The notes beneath the pieces are model-generated. The model ran no database searches. It saw only the letters and a program-made list of their open reading frames with translations, and had not been told where the DNA came from. This document shows positions 8,134 to 16,202 of a stretch of DNA of 16,705 nt, in pieces (positions within the stretch are counted from its first letter, which is position 1; each line of letters opens with the position of its first letter). The stretch spans positions 1 to 16,705 of the forward strand of contig CAYGFI010000107.1 of the NCBI GenBank assembly GCA_964349045.1. Reading direction: 5' to 3'. Source of the DNA: JACJXF01 sp964349045 (GTDB lineage: Bacteria; Bacteroidota; Bacteroidia; Bacteroidales; GCA-2748055). The position numbers and the translations under genes are program-made.

Positions 8134-10356
8134 ATGAAAACAAAATTACTACAGCTGATTGTGCTTTTAATCCTATTTGTAAGCTTTTCTGTAAGCGCCC
8201 AGGTGCCAACAAGAGTTGGTTGGTGGAAATTTGATACGCCCTCCTATCTGGTGAAGGCTGAAATTGGCTCCGACCTTGAAATAGTTGGAACACAAGAATC
8301 AGTTACAGGACCGGTAGAAGGAAATGGAGCCACTAATATTGGTATTGGAAGTTATTTAATTATGAACCATGAAATGTATGGTAACGGAGGTGGAAGCCTG
8401 GTGAATGAATATACCCTCCAAATAGATTTTTCAGTCCCTGAAATCGGAATTTGGCATGCCTTTTTCCAAACAGATCCAGCAAACTCTGATGACGGTGATT
8501 TGTTTACCAGAAGTGGGAGTAATGCAATTGGTACTCAAGCTACCGGATACTCCTCCAAAGGAATTTCTGCAGATACATGGTACAGGATGATAATAACTGT
8601 AAAGAACGGGGAATTTTTCAAAATATATATGAATGGAGAGCTTTGGCTGGATGCTGCCATACAGCCTATTGATGGCAGGTTTGCTCTCGCAGAATCCCTG
8701 CTGATGTTTGCAGATAACGATGAAGAGGATAATATAATTAATTGTTCGGAAATTGGTATTTGGGATATAGCCCTTGACGAATACCAGGTAAATCAACTCG
8801 GGGATGCAGCCGGTGACCGTGCCAGGGTAAGAACAAAAATGGGCTGGTGGAAATTTGATGATGCTTCGGATTTGTTAAAAGCTGAGGTTGGTATTCCTCT
8901 TGTATTGGTTGGAACCCAGGAATCTGTTAACGGACCCTCAACGGATAATAAAGCTACCAGAATAGGTGTCGAAAGTTATTTGAAAATGGCTCATGAGATT
9001 GCCCTCAATGGCGAGGATACCCTGGTTAATGAGTATTCTATCCAGATGGATTTTTCTGTTCCTGAAACCGAAACCTGGCATTCTTTTTTTCAGACTGATA
9101 CTTCAAATAACTCAGATGCTGAATTATTTACCAAAAATTCCAATAATTCAATCGGAAATGCAACCACGGGATATACAACCAATTCAATAGTTGCAAATAC
9201 CTGGTACAGAATGGTTATATCTGTAAAAAACGGCTCATTTTTCAGAATCTATATTAATGGATATCTTTGGCTGGATGCAGTGGGACAGGCTAAGGAAGAG
9301 AGATTCGGTCTCGATGATATTGTCCTGATATTTGCAGATAACGATGGCGAAGATGGCACCATTATTTGTTCTGAATTAAGTATTTGGGAGGTAGCGCTAA
9401 CCGATAATGAAGTAGAAGCTTTAGGAGGAGATCCTGTTGTCACTATTCCTTCAAGAGTGGGATGGTGGAAATTTGATGATTCCTCTGATTTGTTAAAAGC
9501 GGAGGTCGGTTCTGCTCTCGAACTTACAGGTGTACAGGTTCCGGATAGCGGCCCTGTTGCCGGAAATGACGCAACTATTATATCTTCAGGAAGTTACTTA
9601 AAGATGTCTCATGGAATCTATGGTAACGGAGATGGAATTATGGTAAATAATTATTCCATTCAGATCGATTTTAATCTACCTGAGATTGGAGTATGGCATG
9701 CCTTTATTCAGACTTCATCGGAAAATGCTGATGATGCAGACTTGTTTACCAATTCGTCAGCTAACGCAATCGGAACAGGAACAACCGGGTATTCTGCTAA
9801 TGCCGTTTCGGCAGGTGTATGGTACAGGATGATTCTTTCGGTAAAGAACGGAGTATTTTTCAAAGTATATATTGATGGAGAACAATGGCTGGAATCTGCC
9901 GGACAAACTATTGATGGAAGGTTTGCCCTTTCTGATATTCTCCTCATGTTTGCAGATGATGATGGAGATGATGGAACCATTTATTGTTCTGAATTAGGCA
10001 TCTGGGATATTGCTCTGAATGCCGATCAGGTTGCCAAATTAGGTGATGCCACTACGGTTTCTACTACATCTGTTCTGAAACAGAAAATTGGAAATACTTC
10101 GGATCTGGATCAAAACTATCCCAATCCATTTTCTTTTTCCACCATTTTCCCTTATCAGATTCACAATACCGGAATTGTAAACTTCCGTATCCTGGATATT
10201 GCAGGAAATGAAGTGCAGGCCATCAATCAAGGAGTTAAAACACCTGGTAACTATAGCTTGGAATTATATTCTGATAAATTGCCTAATGGAATTTACTACA
10301 TCCAGATGACAACAAATCAGCAAACCAGTGTACGAAAAATGATGGTGATTAAATAA
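8134..10356 (+). CDS. Secreted triple LamG-like repeat protein with T9SS type A sorting domain
   Basis: A 740-residue exported protein. Residues 1-22 or so are a type I signal peptide (KTK, hydrophobic core, SVSA-Q). Three LamG/concanavalin-like modules of exactly 199 residues follow: 27-225, 235-433 and 441-639, joined by linkers of 9 and 7 residues. Each starts with GWWKFD and contains GSYL-M-H, N-Y--Q-DF--P, WYRM---VKNG, GRF-L, an acidic FADNDGEDG-type segment and CSE--IW--AL near the end. The C-terminal domain (about 658-740) begins LDQNYPNPF and ends GIYYIQM...SVRKMMVIK, a standard type A signal that directs the protein across the outer membrane by T9SS, with removal of the tail and often surface attachment. 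LamG folds commonly bind glycans or proteins, with calcium in some members; the ligand here is unknown. There is no catalytic domain, so a binding or adhesin-like role is likely. It shares its module with the next gene. Confidence 0.87.
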   Translation: MKTKLLQLIVLLILFVSFSVSAQVPTRVGWWKFDTPSYLVKAEIGSDLEIVGTQESVTGPVEGNGATNIGIGSYLIMNHEMYGNGGGSLVNEYTLQIDFSVPEIGIWHAFFQTDPANSDDGDLFTRSGSNAIGTQATGYSSKGISADTWYRMIITVKNGEFFKIYMNGELWLDAAIQPIDGRFALAESLLMFADNDEEDNIINCSEIGIWDIALDEYQVNQLGDAAGDRARVRTKMGWWKFDDASDLLKAEVGIPLVLVGTQESVNGPSTDNKATRIGVESYLKMAHEIALNGEDTLVNEYSIQMDFSVPETETWHSFFQTDTSNNSDAELFTKNSNNSIGNATTGYTTNSIVANTWYRMVISVKNGSFFRIYINGYLWLDAVGQAKEERFGLDDIVLIFADNDGEDGTIICSELSIWEVALTDNEVEALGGDPVVTIPSRVGWWKFDDSSDLLKAEVGSALELTGVQVPDSGPVAGNDATIISSGSYLKMSHGIYGNGDGIMVNNYSIQIDFNLPEIGVWHAFIQTSSENADDADLFTNSSANAIGTGTTGYSANAVSAGVWYRMILSVKNGVFFKVYIDGEQWLESAGQTIDGRFALSDILLMFADDDGDDGTIYCSELGIWDIALNADQVAKLGDATTVSTTSVLKQKIGNTSDLDQNYPNPFSFSTIFPYQIHNTGIVNFRILDIAGNEVQAINQGVKTPGNYSLELYSDKLPNGIYYIQMTTNQQTSVRKMMVIK
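8212..10050 (+). repeat. Three tandem in-frame LamG-module repeats, about 620-bp period
   Basis: Copies begin at 8212, 8836 and 9454 (the codon two before GWWKFD) and encode 199 residues each with no internal length change. Copies are clearly related at DNA level: around the start, copies 2 and 3 share the 16-base string GGTGGAAATTTGATGA and a near-identical stretch up to base 50 or so. By eye, copies 1 and 3 are well over half identical as protein. A fourth, more diverged copy (200 residues) lies at about 10611-11210 in the next gene. Confidence 0.85.
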
Positions 10357-10392
10357 GGTCTGGTTTGATTTACAGGGTTGGCTGAAAAGCAG

Positions 10393-10428
10393 GATACATC
10401 AGTACTAATATTAAAGTACTGATGTATC
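10393..10428. terminator. Perfect 14-bp inverted repeat, probable transcription terminator
   Basis: The arms 10393-10406 (GATACATCAGTACT) and 10415-10428 are perfect reverse complements around an 8-base AT-only loop. It begins 36 bases after the stop of the LamG-repeat gene and is followed by an AT-rich stretch (GTTTATAAATAA). GC content and the T-run are weak for a classic intrinsic terminator, so it could instead be an mRNA 3'-end stabiliser or a binding site. Confidence 0.55.
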
Positions 10429-10532
10429 GTTTATAAATAATGAATTGAAAAAGTGCAGGTAAAAAGTTTATCACGCAATCTATTTGGTATTGTATTAGAT
10501 GTCCAACATACTTCAGCTATTTAGAATTTGTT

Positions 10533-13052
10533 ATGAGAGTTATAAAAAGTCTTTTTTTCATTACCGTATTAATTTACAATAGTGCTTACTTATATGCAAT
10601 AATCCCTGAAAGGGTCGGGTGGTGGAAATTTGATGATACTTCAAACCTTACATACGAAGAACCTGGGTATGGCGCTAATCTTACTCTTTTTGGTTCGCAT
10701 TTATTTGCTTCGGGTCCTGAAGATGGAAATGGATCTGTACTTGTAGGTCCCGGTAGTTATTATAAAATGAAGCATACCATATCTTCAAATGGTGGAGGAT
10801 CAATGGTTAATGAATATTCTCTTCAATATGATTTTAAAGTCCCTTCAATTAGCACCTGGCATTCTTTCTTTCAAACAAGTATTAATAATAATAGCGATGG
10901 TGATTTATTTATTAATACCGGAGGTAATATTGGAGTCGCAGCAGTAGGTTACAGCAGTTATACACTTGCTCAGAATGAATGGTACCGACTGATAATATCT
11001 GTGAAAAACGGAAATTCATTCACATGTTACCTTGATGGTAATCCAATACTAAAAGGGAATACCCAGGTTGTTGATGGTCGTTTTTCATTGGACAGCATAC
11101 TCCTGATTTTTGCAGATGAGGATGGAGAAGATGGTAATATTTATTGCTCTGAACTTTCAATCTGGAACCAGGCGCTTACTGCTGATCAGGCAAAGGAATT
11201 AGGCGGATTTGGTCATAATACAGGTCCTGCAATAATGACAAGAATTCCCTACTTGCAAGGCGCCGGACAAAACATGATGATTGTTTGCTGGCATGATACT
11301 TCCTTAATCGGAACTAAAGTTGAATATGGACTTGATGTCACTTTAGGTTTTTCTACTTTGGGATCAAGTGAAATTATCAGCCAACCCTATCGGTGGCATA
11401 CCGTTAAATTATCAGACTTAGAGCCGAATACACGGTATTTTTACAAAGTCGTAAGCGGAAATGAAGAATCGGGTATCTATTCATTCAAAACCTTGCCGGA
11501 TCAAACTTTTACCGGAAAAATCAGATTTATTCTTCTTAGTGATACCCATGCATCGGATACTACTATGGCAGGAATAATTTTACGGGCAGCCAGGGCAAAG
11601 ATTATGGAATTGTATGGCGCTGATATTGAGAAGCATGTAAATGGAATTTTTCATAGTGGAGATATTGTTGTAAGTGGCAATTCCCCGGGTCAGTATACAG
11701 TTCAATATTTTCAGCCTTTTTCAGCATTGTCTGCCAATCTGCCGACAATGGTTGTTGCAGGAAATCATGAGGAAGAAAGCCCGTTTTTTTATAATTATCT
11801 CAAACTTGATGAACAATCTGCTTTTCCTCCTACCCATACATTGAACGAAAAGATATGGCAATTCCAGGTTGGGAACTCATTATTTATAGGAATGAACACC
11901 AATATTACAGCTCAGTACGGAAATGCTGAAGCGAACTGGCTAAATTCCAGATTAAGCGATGCTGAGGATGACCCAGGTGTTGATTTTGTTTTCCTGTTTT
12001 TACATCATCCTCCTTTTTCAGAGCTATGGTTCGTGGTTAATACTTTCGATGGAGGTGCAAATTATGTGAGAGATGTACTGTTCCCTGTTATTAAAAAATA
12101 TTCAAAAGTGCAACAGTTGCATTCCGGACATACCCATGGTTTTGAGAGGGGTACAATTCTTTCTCCTGCTGCAAACGGCGATTTTAGAATTATTTGTGGT
12201 GGCGGGGGAGGAGGACCATTGGATTCCTGGGGAGCTTTTGAAAATTTTGATTATCCTGATATTCATATTTCTATCGATCATTATTTCTTTCAGATTCTTG
12301 AAATCGACATTGCAGATAATTCCTGGGTTCAATCAATGTATAGTCTTGGTGATTTGCACAAATCAAGGAATTCTGAAATACTTGATAGCTGGTACAAAAA
12401 AATCGATCAGCCAGGATCCCTTACTCCAACAGCAGATAATATTGAAATTACAGATGAAACTATTACTTTCTTCTTATCAGAATTCTCAGGTGCAGACTCA
12501 CTGATGACAGTAAATTTGCAGGTAATGGATAGTTCAGGTAATCATGTTATAGTAATGGATACGCTTATGCATTGGACTAACCTTTATGGGGTAGATGATA
12601 ATTTTCATCCAATTGATACCAATCTCGGAATAAATCTTTATGAACCGAAAATAAAAGCGTCCAGACTACAGTGGAACAAATCATACTCATTCAGGGTTCG
12701 ATACAGAGATCATAACCTGAAATGGAGCGACTGGTCAGATTCATATAAGTTTTCAACGGTAGGAATAAAGAACCATGCTGTTGAATCAACACATTCTTTT
12801 CTGAATCAGAATTACCCGAATCCTTTTCAAAATAATACGACCATAAGCTATAATATTCCGGAAACAAGCCAGGTACATTTCAGGATTTATGATACAAAAT
12901 GGAGAATGATTGATTTTTTATCAGAAGGAACCAAAACTAAGGGAACTCATCAAATCGATTATGATGCTGAAAATCTTGGATGCGGCATTTATTATTATGA
13001 ATTAGTAACTGAAAGGTTTTCAAGTACAAAGAAGATGGTGAAAATTCATTGA
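10533..13052 (+). CDS. Secreted LamG-like / metallophosphoesterase fusion with T9SS sorting domain
   Basis: An 839-residue exported enzyme. A signal peptide (about 1-22) is followed by one LamG-like module (27-226, starting RVGWWKFDD) homologous to the repeats of the preceding gene. Residues about 232-328 resemble the fibronectin-III-like N-terminal domain of purple acid phosphatases (VEYGLD, PNTRYFYKV, YSFKTLP). The metallophosphoesterase core holds all the metal-binding blocks: SDTH (Asp337, His339), GD (Asp377), GNHE (Asn411, His412), LHHP (His491) and GHTHGFER (His533, His535). The first block is DxH and the GDxxY tyrosine of true purple acid phosphatases is replaced by Val380, so a generic binuclear phosphatase or phosphodiesterase is more likely than a purple enzyme. 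After it come an undefined beta-rich region (about 620-750) and a T9SS type A domain from LNQNYPNPF (757) to the end. Acts outside the cell; substrate unknown, with phosphate scavenging or surface polymer processing plausible. Confidence 0.87.
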   Translation: MRVIKSLFFITVLIYNSAYLYAIIPERVGWWKFDDTSNLTYEEPGYGANLTLFGSHLFASGPEDGNGSVLVGPGSYYKMKHTISSNGGGSMVNEYSLQYDFKVPSISTWHSFFQTSINNNSDGDLFINTGGNIGVAAVGYSSYTLAQNEWYRLIISVKNGNSFTCYLDGNPILKGNTQVVDGRFSLDSILLIFADEDGEDGNIYCSELSIWNQALTADQAKELGGFGHNTGPAIMTRIPYLQGAGQNMMIVCWHDTSLIGTKVEYGLDVTLGFSTLGSSEIISQPYRWHTVKLSDLEPNTRYFYKVVSGNEESGIYSFKTLPDQTFTGKIRFILLSDTHASDTTMAGIILRAARAKIMELYGADIEKHVNGIFHSGDIVVSGNSPGQYTVQYFQPFSALSANLPTMVVAGNHEEESPFFYNYLKLDEQSAFPPTHTLNEKIWQFQVGNSLFIGMNTNITAQYGNAEANWLNSRLSDAEDDPGVDFVFLFLHHPPFSELWFVVNTFDGGANYVRDVLFPVIKKYSKVQQLHSGHTHGFERGTILSPAANGDFRIICGGGGGGPLDSWGAFENFDYPDIHISIDHYFFQILEIDIADNSWVQSMYSLGDLHKSRNSEILDSWYKKIDQPGSLTPTADNIEITDETITFFLSEFSGADSLMTVNLQVMDSSGNHVIVMDTLMHWTNLYGVDDNFHPIDTNLGINLYEPKIKASRLQWNKSYSFRVRYRDHNLKWSDWSDSYKFSTVGIKNHAVESTHSFLNQNYPNPFQNNTTISYNIPETSQVHFRIYDTKWRMIDFLSEGTKTKGTHQIDYDAENLGCGIYYYELVTERFSSTKKMVKIH

Positions 13053-13411
13053 AGGTTTCAAAAATTTGATGATTTAATAATATTATTCAACAGGTTAGGA
13101 TACACATAGTTTTCATATATTCCTGTCTTAAGCAAACATCATTATGTTTCTGTTAAAGATAAAGCTTTTATTTAATCCTATTGGGACCTTGGTTGGTTTT
13201 TACTTTCATAAAAAACCATACATAGCTTTTCATTTCTATTCGAAAATGATTAACAAGCATTGATGGGTATATGGATCTCTCCGGAATTTTTATCACTAAT
13301 CTCAGGAATTTTAAATTGTTAAATATGTGTGAAAAATTCGTCCATGTATGATTCATTTGATTACGTTTTAATAAATTACACCCTGGTTTAATCATTAATT
13401 ACAGCATTGAA
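13053..13411. other. 359-base AT-rich intergenic region without a supported gene
   Basis: This gap separates the phosphoesterase and the MBL-fold gene. It contains a trivial AT palindrome (13076-13087), a small hairpin with 8-bp arms TGGTTTTT / AAAAACCA (13194-13201 and 13211-13218), and no exact TAnnTTTG box. A 75-codon minus-strand open frame within it lacks any coding character I can recognise. The promoter of the next gene probably lies here but could not be located. Confidence 0.6.
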
Positions 13412-14410
13412 ATGAAAAAATCCCTTGTATTCCTCATGTTATTTTCGGGTATATTCCTTTGCAAAACCCTGGCCTCAAATTCGACTGTTCAGTCGGATAG
13501 CTTTGTAATACACTCTCTCGGCCATGCCACACTGATGATTACATACAACAATCTCATCATTCATATTGATCCCAGCACAGCACAGGAAAACTACGACTTG
13601 TTGCTTAAAGCCGATCTTATTTTTATCACTCATGGTCATGGCGATCATTATGATTTAAATGCTTTGAATAAAATTAAGCAGGAATCAACTGAAATGGTTT
13701 GTACACAAGCTGTTTCAAACCTTGGAAACTATTCAGGATCGAAAACTGTTATGAAAAACGGCGATAGCCTGATTATCATGGGTATTGGTGTAAAGGCTGT
13801 TCCTGCCTATAATATTGTGAATGGAACTTATCACCCGAAAGGCACCGGTAATGGGTATATTCTGACTCTGGGTGAGAAACGTTTATATATTGCAGGCGAT
13901 ACAGAAAATATACCTGAAATGGAGAACCTGGGTAAGATCGATATTGCCTTTATTCCGATGAATCTGCCTTATACAATGACTCCCGAGATGGCCTCTGATG
14001 CTGCTAAAAAAATAAAACCGGCGATTCTTTATATCTATCACTACGGTTCCTCCGATACTGCCAAACTGCGTAATTTACTAAATGATCAGCATATGGAAAT
14101 CAGAATCGGAAGATCTGTTTTTCACGAAAGTTCAACAAGGGATGGCGAAACATCGAATTTATGGCGGGAGATTGATTCAAAAATATTTGTATTCTATCCA
14201 AACCCTGTTAAGAATTATCTGACTGTTGAAATTTCAAATCCGGACGCATTGCTTTCAATTTACAACCTTAACGGACAATTTATTGAGAAGGTACGGTTAT
14301 CAGGAATGGGTTATCACCAGGTTGATGTCGGTTTGCTTAAGACAGGAATATATGTAATGAAACTTAACGAAAGCTACAGGGAAGTCAGGGATGTGTTATT
14401 AAAAGAATAG
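13412..14410 (+). CDS. Secreted UlaG-like MBL-fold metallohydrolase with T9SS sorting domain
   Basis: A 332-residue protein with a signal peptide (about 1-21, KTLA-S) and a compact metallo-beta-lactamase-fold domain (about 30-245). Family marks are the opening LGHATLMI, the zinc motif HGHGDH (74-79), AGDTENIPEM (Asp163) and a late IYHYGSSDT histidine segment. The pattern is closest to the UlaG/COG2220 group (Lactamase_B_2/_3) and not to beta-lactamases or glyoxalase II. Most members of that group are cytoplasmic; this one has an export signal and a C-terminal T9SS type A domain (about 258-332, FYPNP at 261-265, ending GIYVMKLN...RDVLLKE), so it should act outside the cell or on its surface. 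The reaction (hydrolysis of a lactone, phosphoester or similar) cannot be told from sequence. It is convergent with the amylase-family gene downstream, 70 bases apart. Confidence 0.85.
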   Translation: MKKSLVFLMLFSGIFLCKTLASNSTVQSDSFVIHSLGHATLMITYNNLIIHIDPSTAQENYDLLLKADLIFITHGHGDHYDLNALNKIKQESTEMVCTQAVSNLGNYSGSKTVMKNGDSLIIMGIGVKAVPAYNIVNGTYHPKGTGNGYILTLGEKRLYIAGDTENIPEMENLGKIDIAFIPMNLPYTMTPEMASDAAKKIKPAILYIYHYGSSDTAKLRNLLNDQHMEIRIGRSVFHESSTRDGETSNLWREIDSKIFVFYPNPVKNYLTVEISNPDALLSIYNLNGQFIEKVRLSGMGYHQVDVGLLKTGIYVMKLNESYREVRDVLLKE

Positions 14411-14480
14411 AGAATCTACAGATTTTATTAATGTAAATTTTAAAGGTATGGAAGATGCCGGAATATCCCTTTTCAAGGTA

Positions 14481-16181
14481 TTATTTTAAATCAAAAACCA
14501 AACCCGAATTCACGGGTAAATGAATGGCAATTCCTTCGTTTTGTGCATCTTTGGGATCAAATTTCAGACTAAGTTTCTTTTCTGTAATTTCAATAGCCGT
14601 CCACTCCTGCAATTCAGATAGACCTGTAAGATTTATGGCATCACGTGATATTTTCAGCCTGATATCGAAAGACCTTGTCAAATCGAAATTTAAAACCACA
14701 AGAAGAACTTCATCCAGGTAATAGCGAAGGTAAGCAAAAATTTTATCGCTGTCCACATTTTTATTGTTTAGCCACATAAGGTCGTAGAATCCGCCTGCAT
14801 ATATTGCTTTCGATTTTATGCGCAGTTGGTTCAGCATTGCATAAAAAGCACGAAGCTGTTTTTGATCCTTATTCAGCAAATCAGAGTTAACAAGTCCACC
14901 ATTTACCCATTTTTGGTATTGGTTTACACACCAATAATCGAAAATTGTTGTACGACCGTCCAACTCGCTAAATCCTTCCGTGTCTATAGCTTTTTCCCCA
15001 ATTTCTTGTCCAAAATATAGCATTAAAGGGCCGGTGTTGAATGTTGCTGCAAGGATCATTGCCGGTATTGCCTTCCGTGGGTCGTTGGCAAACTGAGGGG
15101 AGGCAATGCGTTGTTCATCATGATTTTCTAAAAAACGCAGCATTCTGTCAGAGAATCCTTCATAACTTTGCCAAAGCTGAGTAAGTTGTCTGCACGATCC
15201 ATGTCCTTCAATTAAAGCACGCAAAATATCGTAAAAACCTACCTTGTCGTACAAATAATCAAAGCCTGCGTTAATATATTTTTTGTATTCCCCGGGGTCG
15301 TAAACTTCTGCAATAAAATTAATTTCGTTGTTTAGTTTCTTTACCTGTGGCAAAGCCCAGGCCCAGAATTGAACAGGCACCATTTCAGCCATATCACAAC
15401 GAAACGCATCAACTCCTTTTCCAGCCCAAAATTTCATTATTTGAATCATTTTCTCCCAGGTGTCAGGAATTGGTTCAAAATGTGTTTTCCGGTCGTTTTG
15501 ATAATCAACCCCATAGTTCAGTTTTATAGTTTCATACCAGTCGTTTATGCCCGGATGAAATGTAAAAGCATCGTTCCCGGTTACTTTTGCCGGAAACTCT
15601 TTATAGGCTCCTGTTCCAATGGTGTAAGGGTAATTAATTCCAGATGGTGTCTGAAATGCCTGACCAGGCACATAATAAAAATTATTTGAAGGTGAAAAGG
15701 CATGTTCTGGATTGTCTTTTGCACCGAGGTCGAAACTGGCTTCAGGCAGGTTTATACTACCGTATTGCCGAGACACATGGTTGGGTACGAAATCAATTAT
15801 AACCTTAAAACCCTGGTCATGGCATCGTTCTAATAATGCTTCAAATTCATGCATACGGTTTTTAGGATCGTCGGCCAGATCGGGATCCACATCATAATAA
15901 TCGGTGATGGCAAAGGGTGAACCTGCCACCCCTTTTACAATAAGAGGATTATATGCGGGTAGCCCATACTTTTCATACCCGGTACAGGTGGCATGCCGTA
16001 TAACTCCTGTAAACCAAATGTGGGTTATGCTAAATTCTTTCAGGGCTTGAAGTACCCGGGGAGAAAAATGGCTGAACTTCGAACAACCGTTTTCTTCAAT
16101 TGAACCAAAAGGCTTGTTGGTCTGATTGTCATTGCGGAATAAACGTGTAAAAACCTGGTAAATATTAATGGCTTTGTTCAT
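14481..16181 (-). CDS. GH13 alpha-amylase-family glycoside hydrolase, cytoplasmic
   Basis: A 566-residue (beta/alpha)8-barrel enzyme acting on alpha-glucosidic bonds. All four GH13 conserved regions are present, numbered from the ATG at 16181: region I DFVPNH (Asp130, His135), region II FRCDMAE with nucleophile Asp263, region III IAEVYDP with acid/base Glu292, and region IV ENHDEQR with the transition-state Asp355. A C-terminal beta domain (about 480-566) completes the fold. There is no signal peptide, so it should act in the cytoplasm on maltodextrins or glycogen-like glucans; the GH13 subfamily is uncertain. A TTG six codons upstream (16199) would also be in frame, but the ATG is preferred: it leaves 21 bases after the upstream stop. 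The gene follows the DUF1080 gene and is probably in the same operon. Confidence 0.88.
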   Translation of the reverse strand: MNKAINIYQVFTRLFRNDNQTNKPFGSIEENGCSKFSHFSPRVLQALKEFSITHIWFTGVIRHATCTGYEKYGLPAYNPLIVKGVAGSPFAITDYYDVDPDLADDPKNRMHEFEALLERCHDQGFKVIIDFVPNHVSRQYGSINLPEASFDLGAKDNPEHAFSPSNNFYYVPGQAFQTPSGINYPYTIGTGAYKEFPAKVTGNDAFTFHPGINDWYETIKLNYGVDYQNDRKTHFEPIPDTWEKMIQIMKFWAGKGVDAFRCDMAEMVPVQFWAWALPQVKKLNNEINFIAEVYDPGEYKKYINAGFDYLYDKVGFYDILRALIEGHGSCRQLTQLWQSYEGFSDRMLRFLENHDEQRIASPQFANDPRKAIPAMILAATFNTGPLMLYFGQEIGEKAIDTEGFSELDGRTTIFDYWCVNQYQKWVNGGLVNSDLLNKDQKQLRAFYAMLNQLRIKSKAIYAGGFYDLMWLNNKNVDSDKIFAYLRYYLDEVLLVVLNFDLTRSFDIRLKISRDAINLTGLSELQEWTAIEITEKKLSLKFDPKDAQNEGIAIHLPVNSGLVFDLK

Positions 16182-16202
16182 GTTATAGTATCCCGGCAAT
16201 TT

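Noticed and set aside
12073..12504. 143-codon plus-strand open frame inside the phosphoesterase gene
   Set aside because: It is an out-of-frame shadow: the overlapping frame carries the conserved GHTHGFER metal motif and an unbroken 839-residue protein.
13076..13087. AATAATATTATT palindrome after the phosphoesterase stop
   Set aside because: A pure AT palindrome this short is common by chance in AT-rich intergenic DNA and lacks a GC stem for termination.
13168..13395. 75-codon minus-strand open frame in the gap before the MBL-fold gene
   Set aside because: No recognisable domain, composition typical of AT-rich non-coding DNA, and it is antisense to the probable promoter region of the MBL-fold gene.
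16182..16199. TTG-started N-terminal extension of the GH13 protein by six residues
   Set aside because: The ATG at 16181 is in frame, starts directly before the conserved NIYQVFTR segment and leaves a normal 21-base gap after the upstream stop; the extension leaves only 3 bases.
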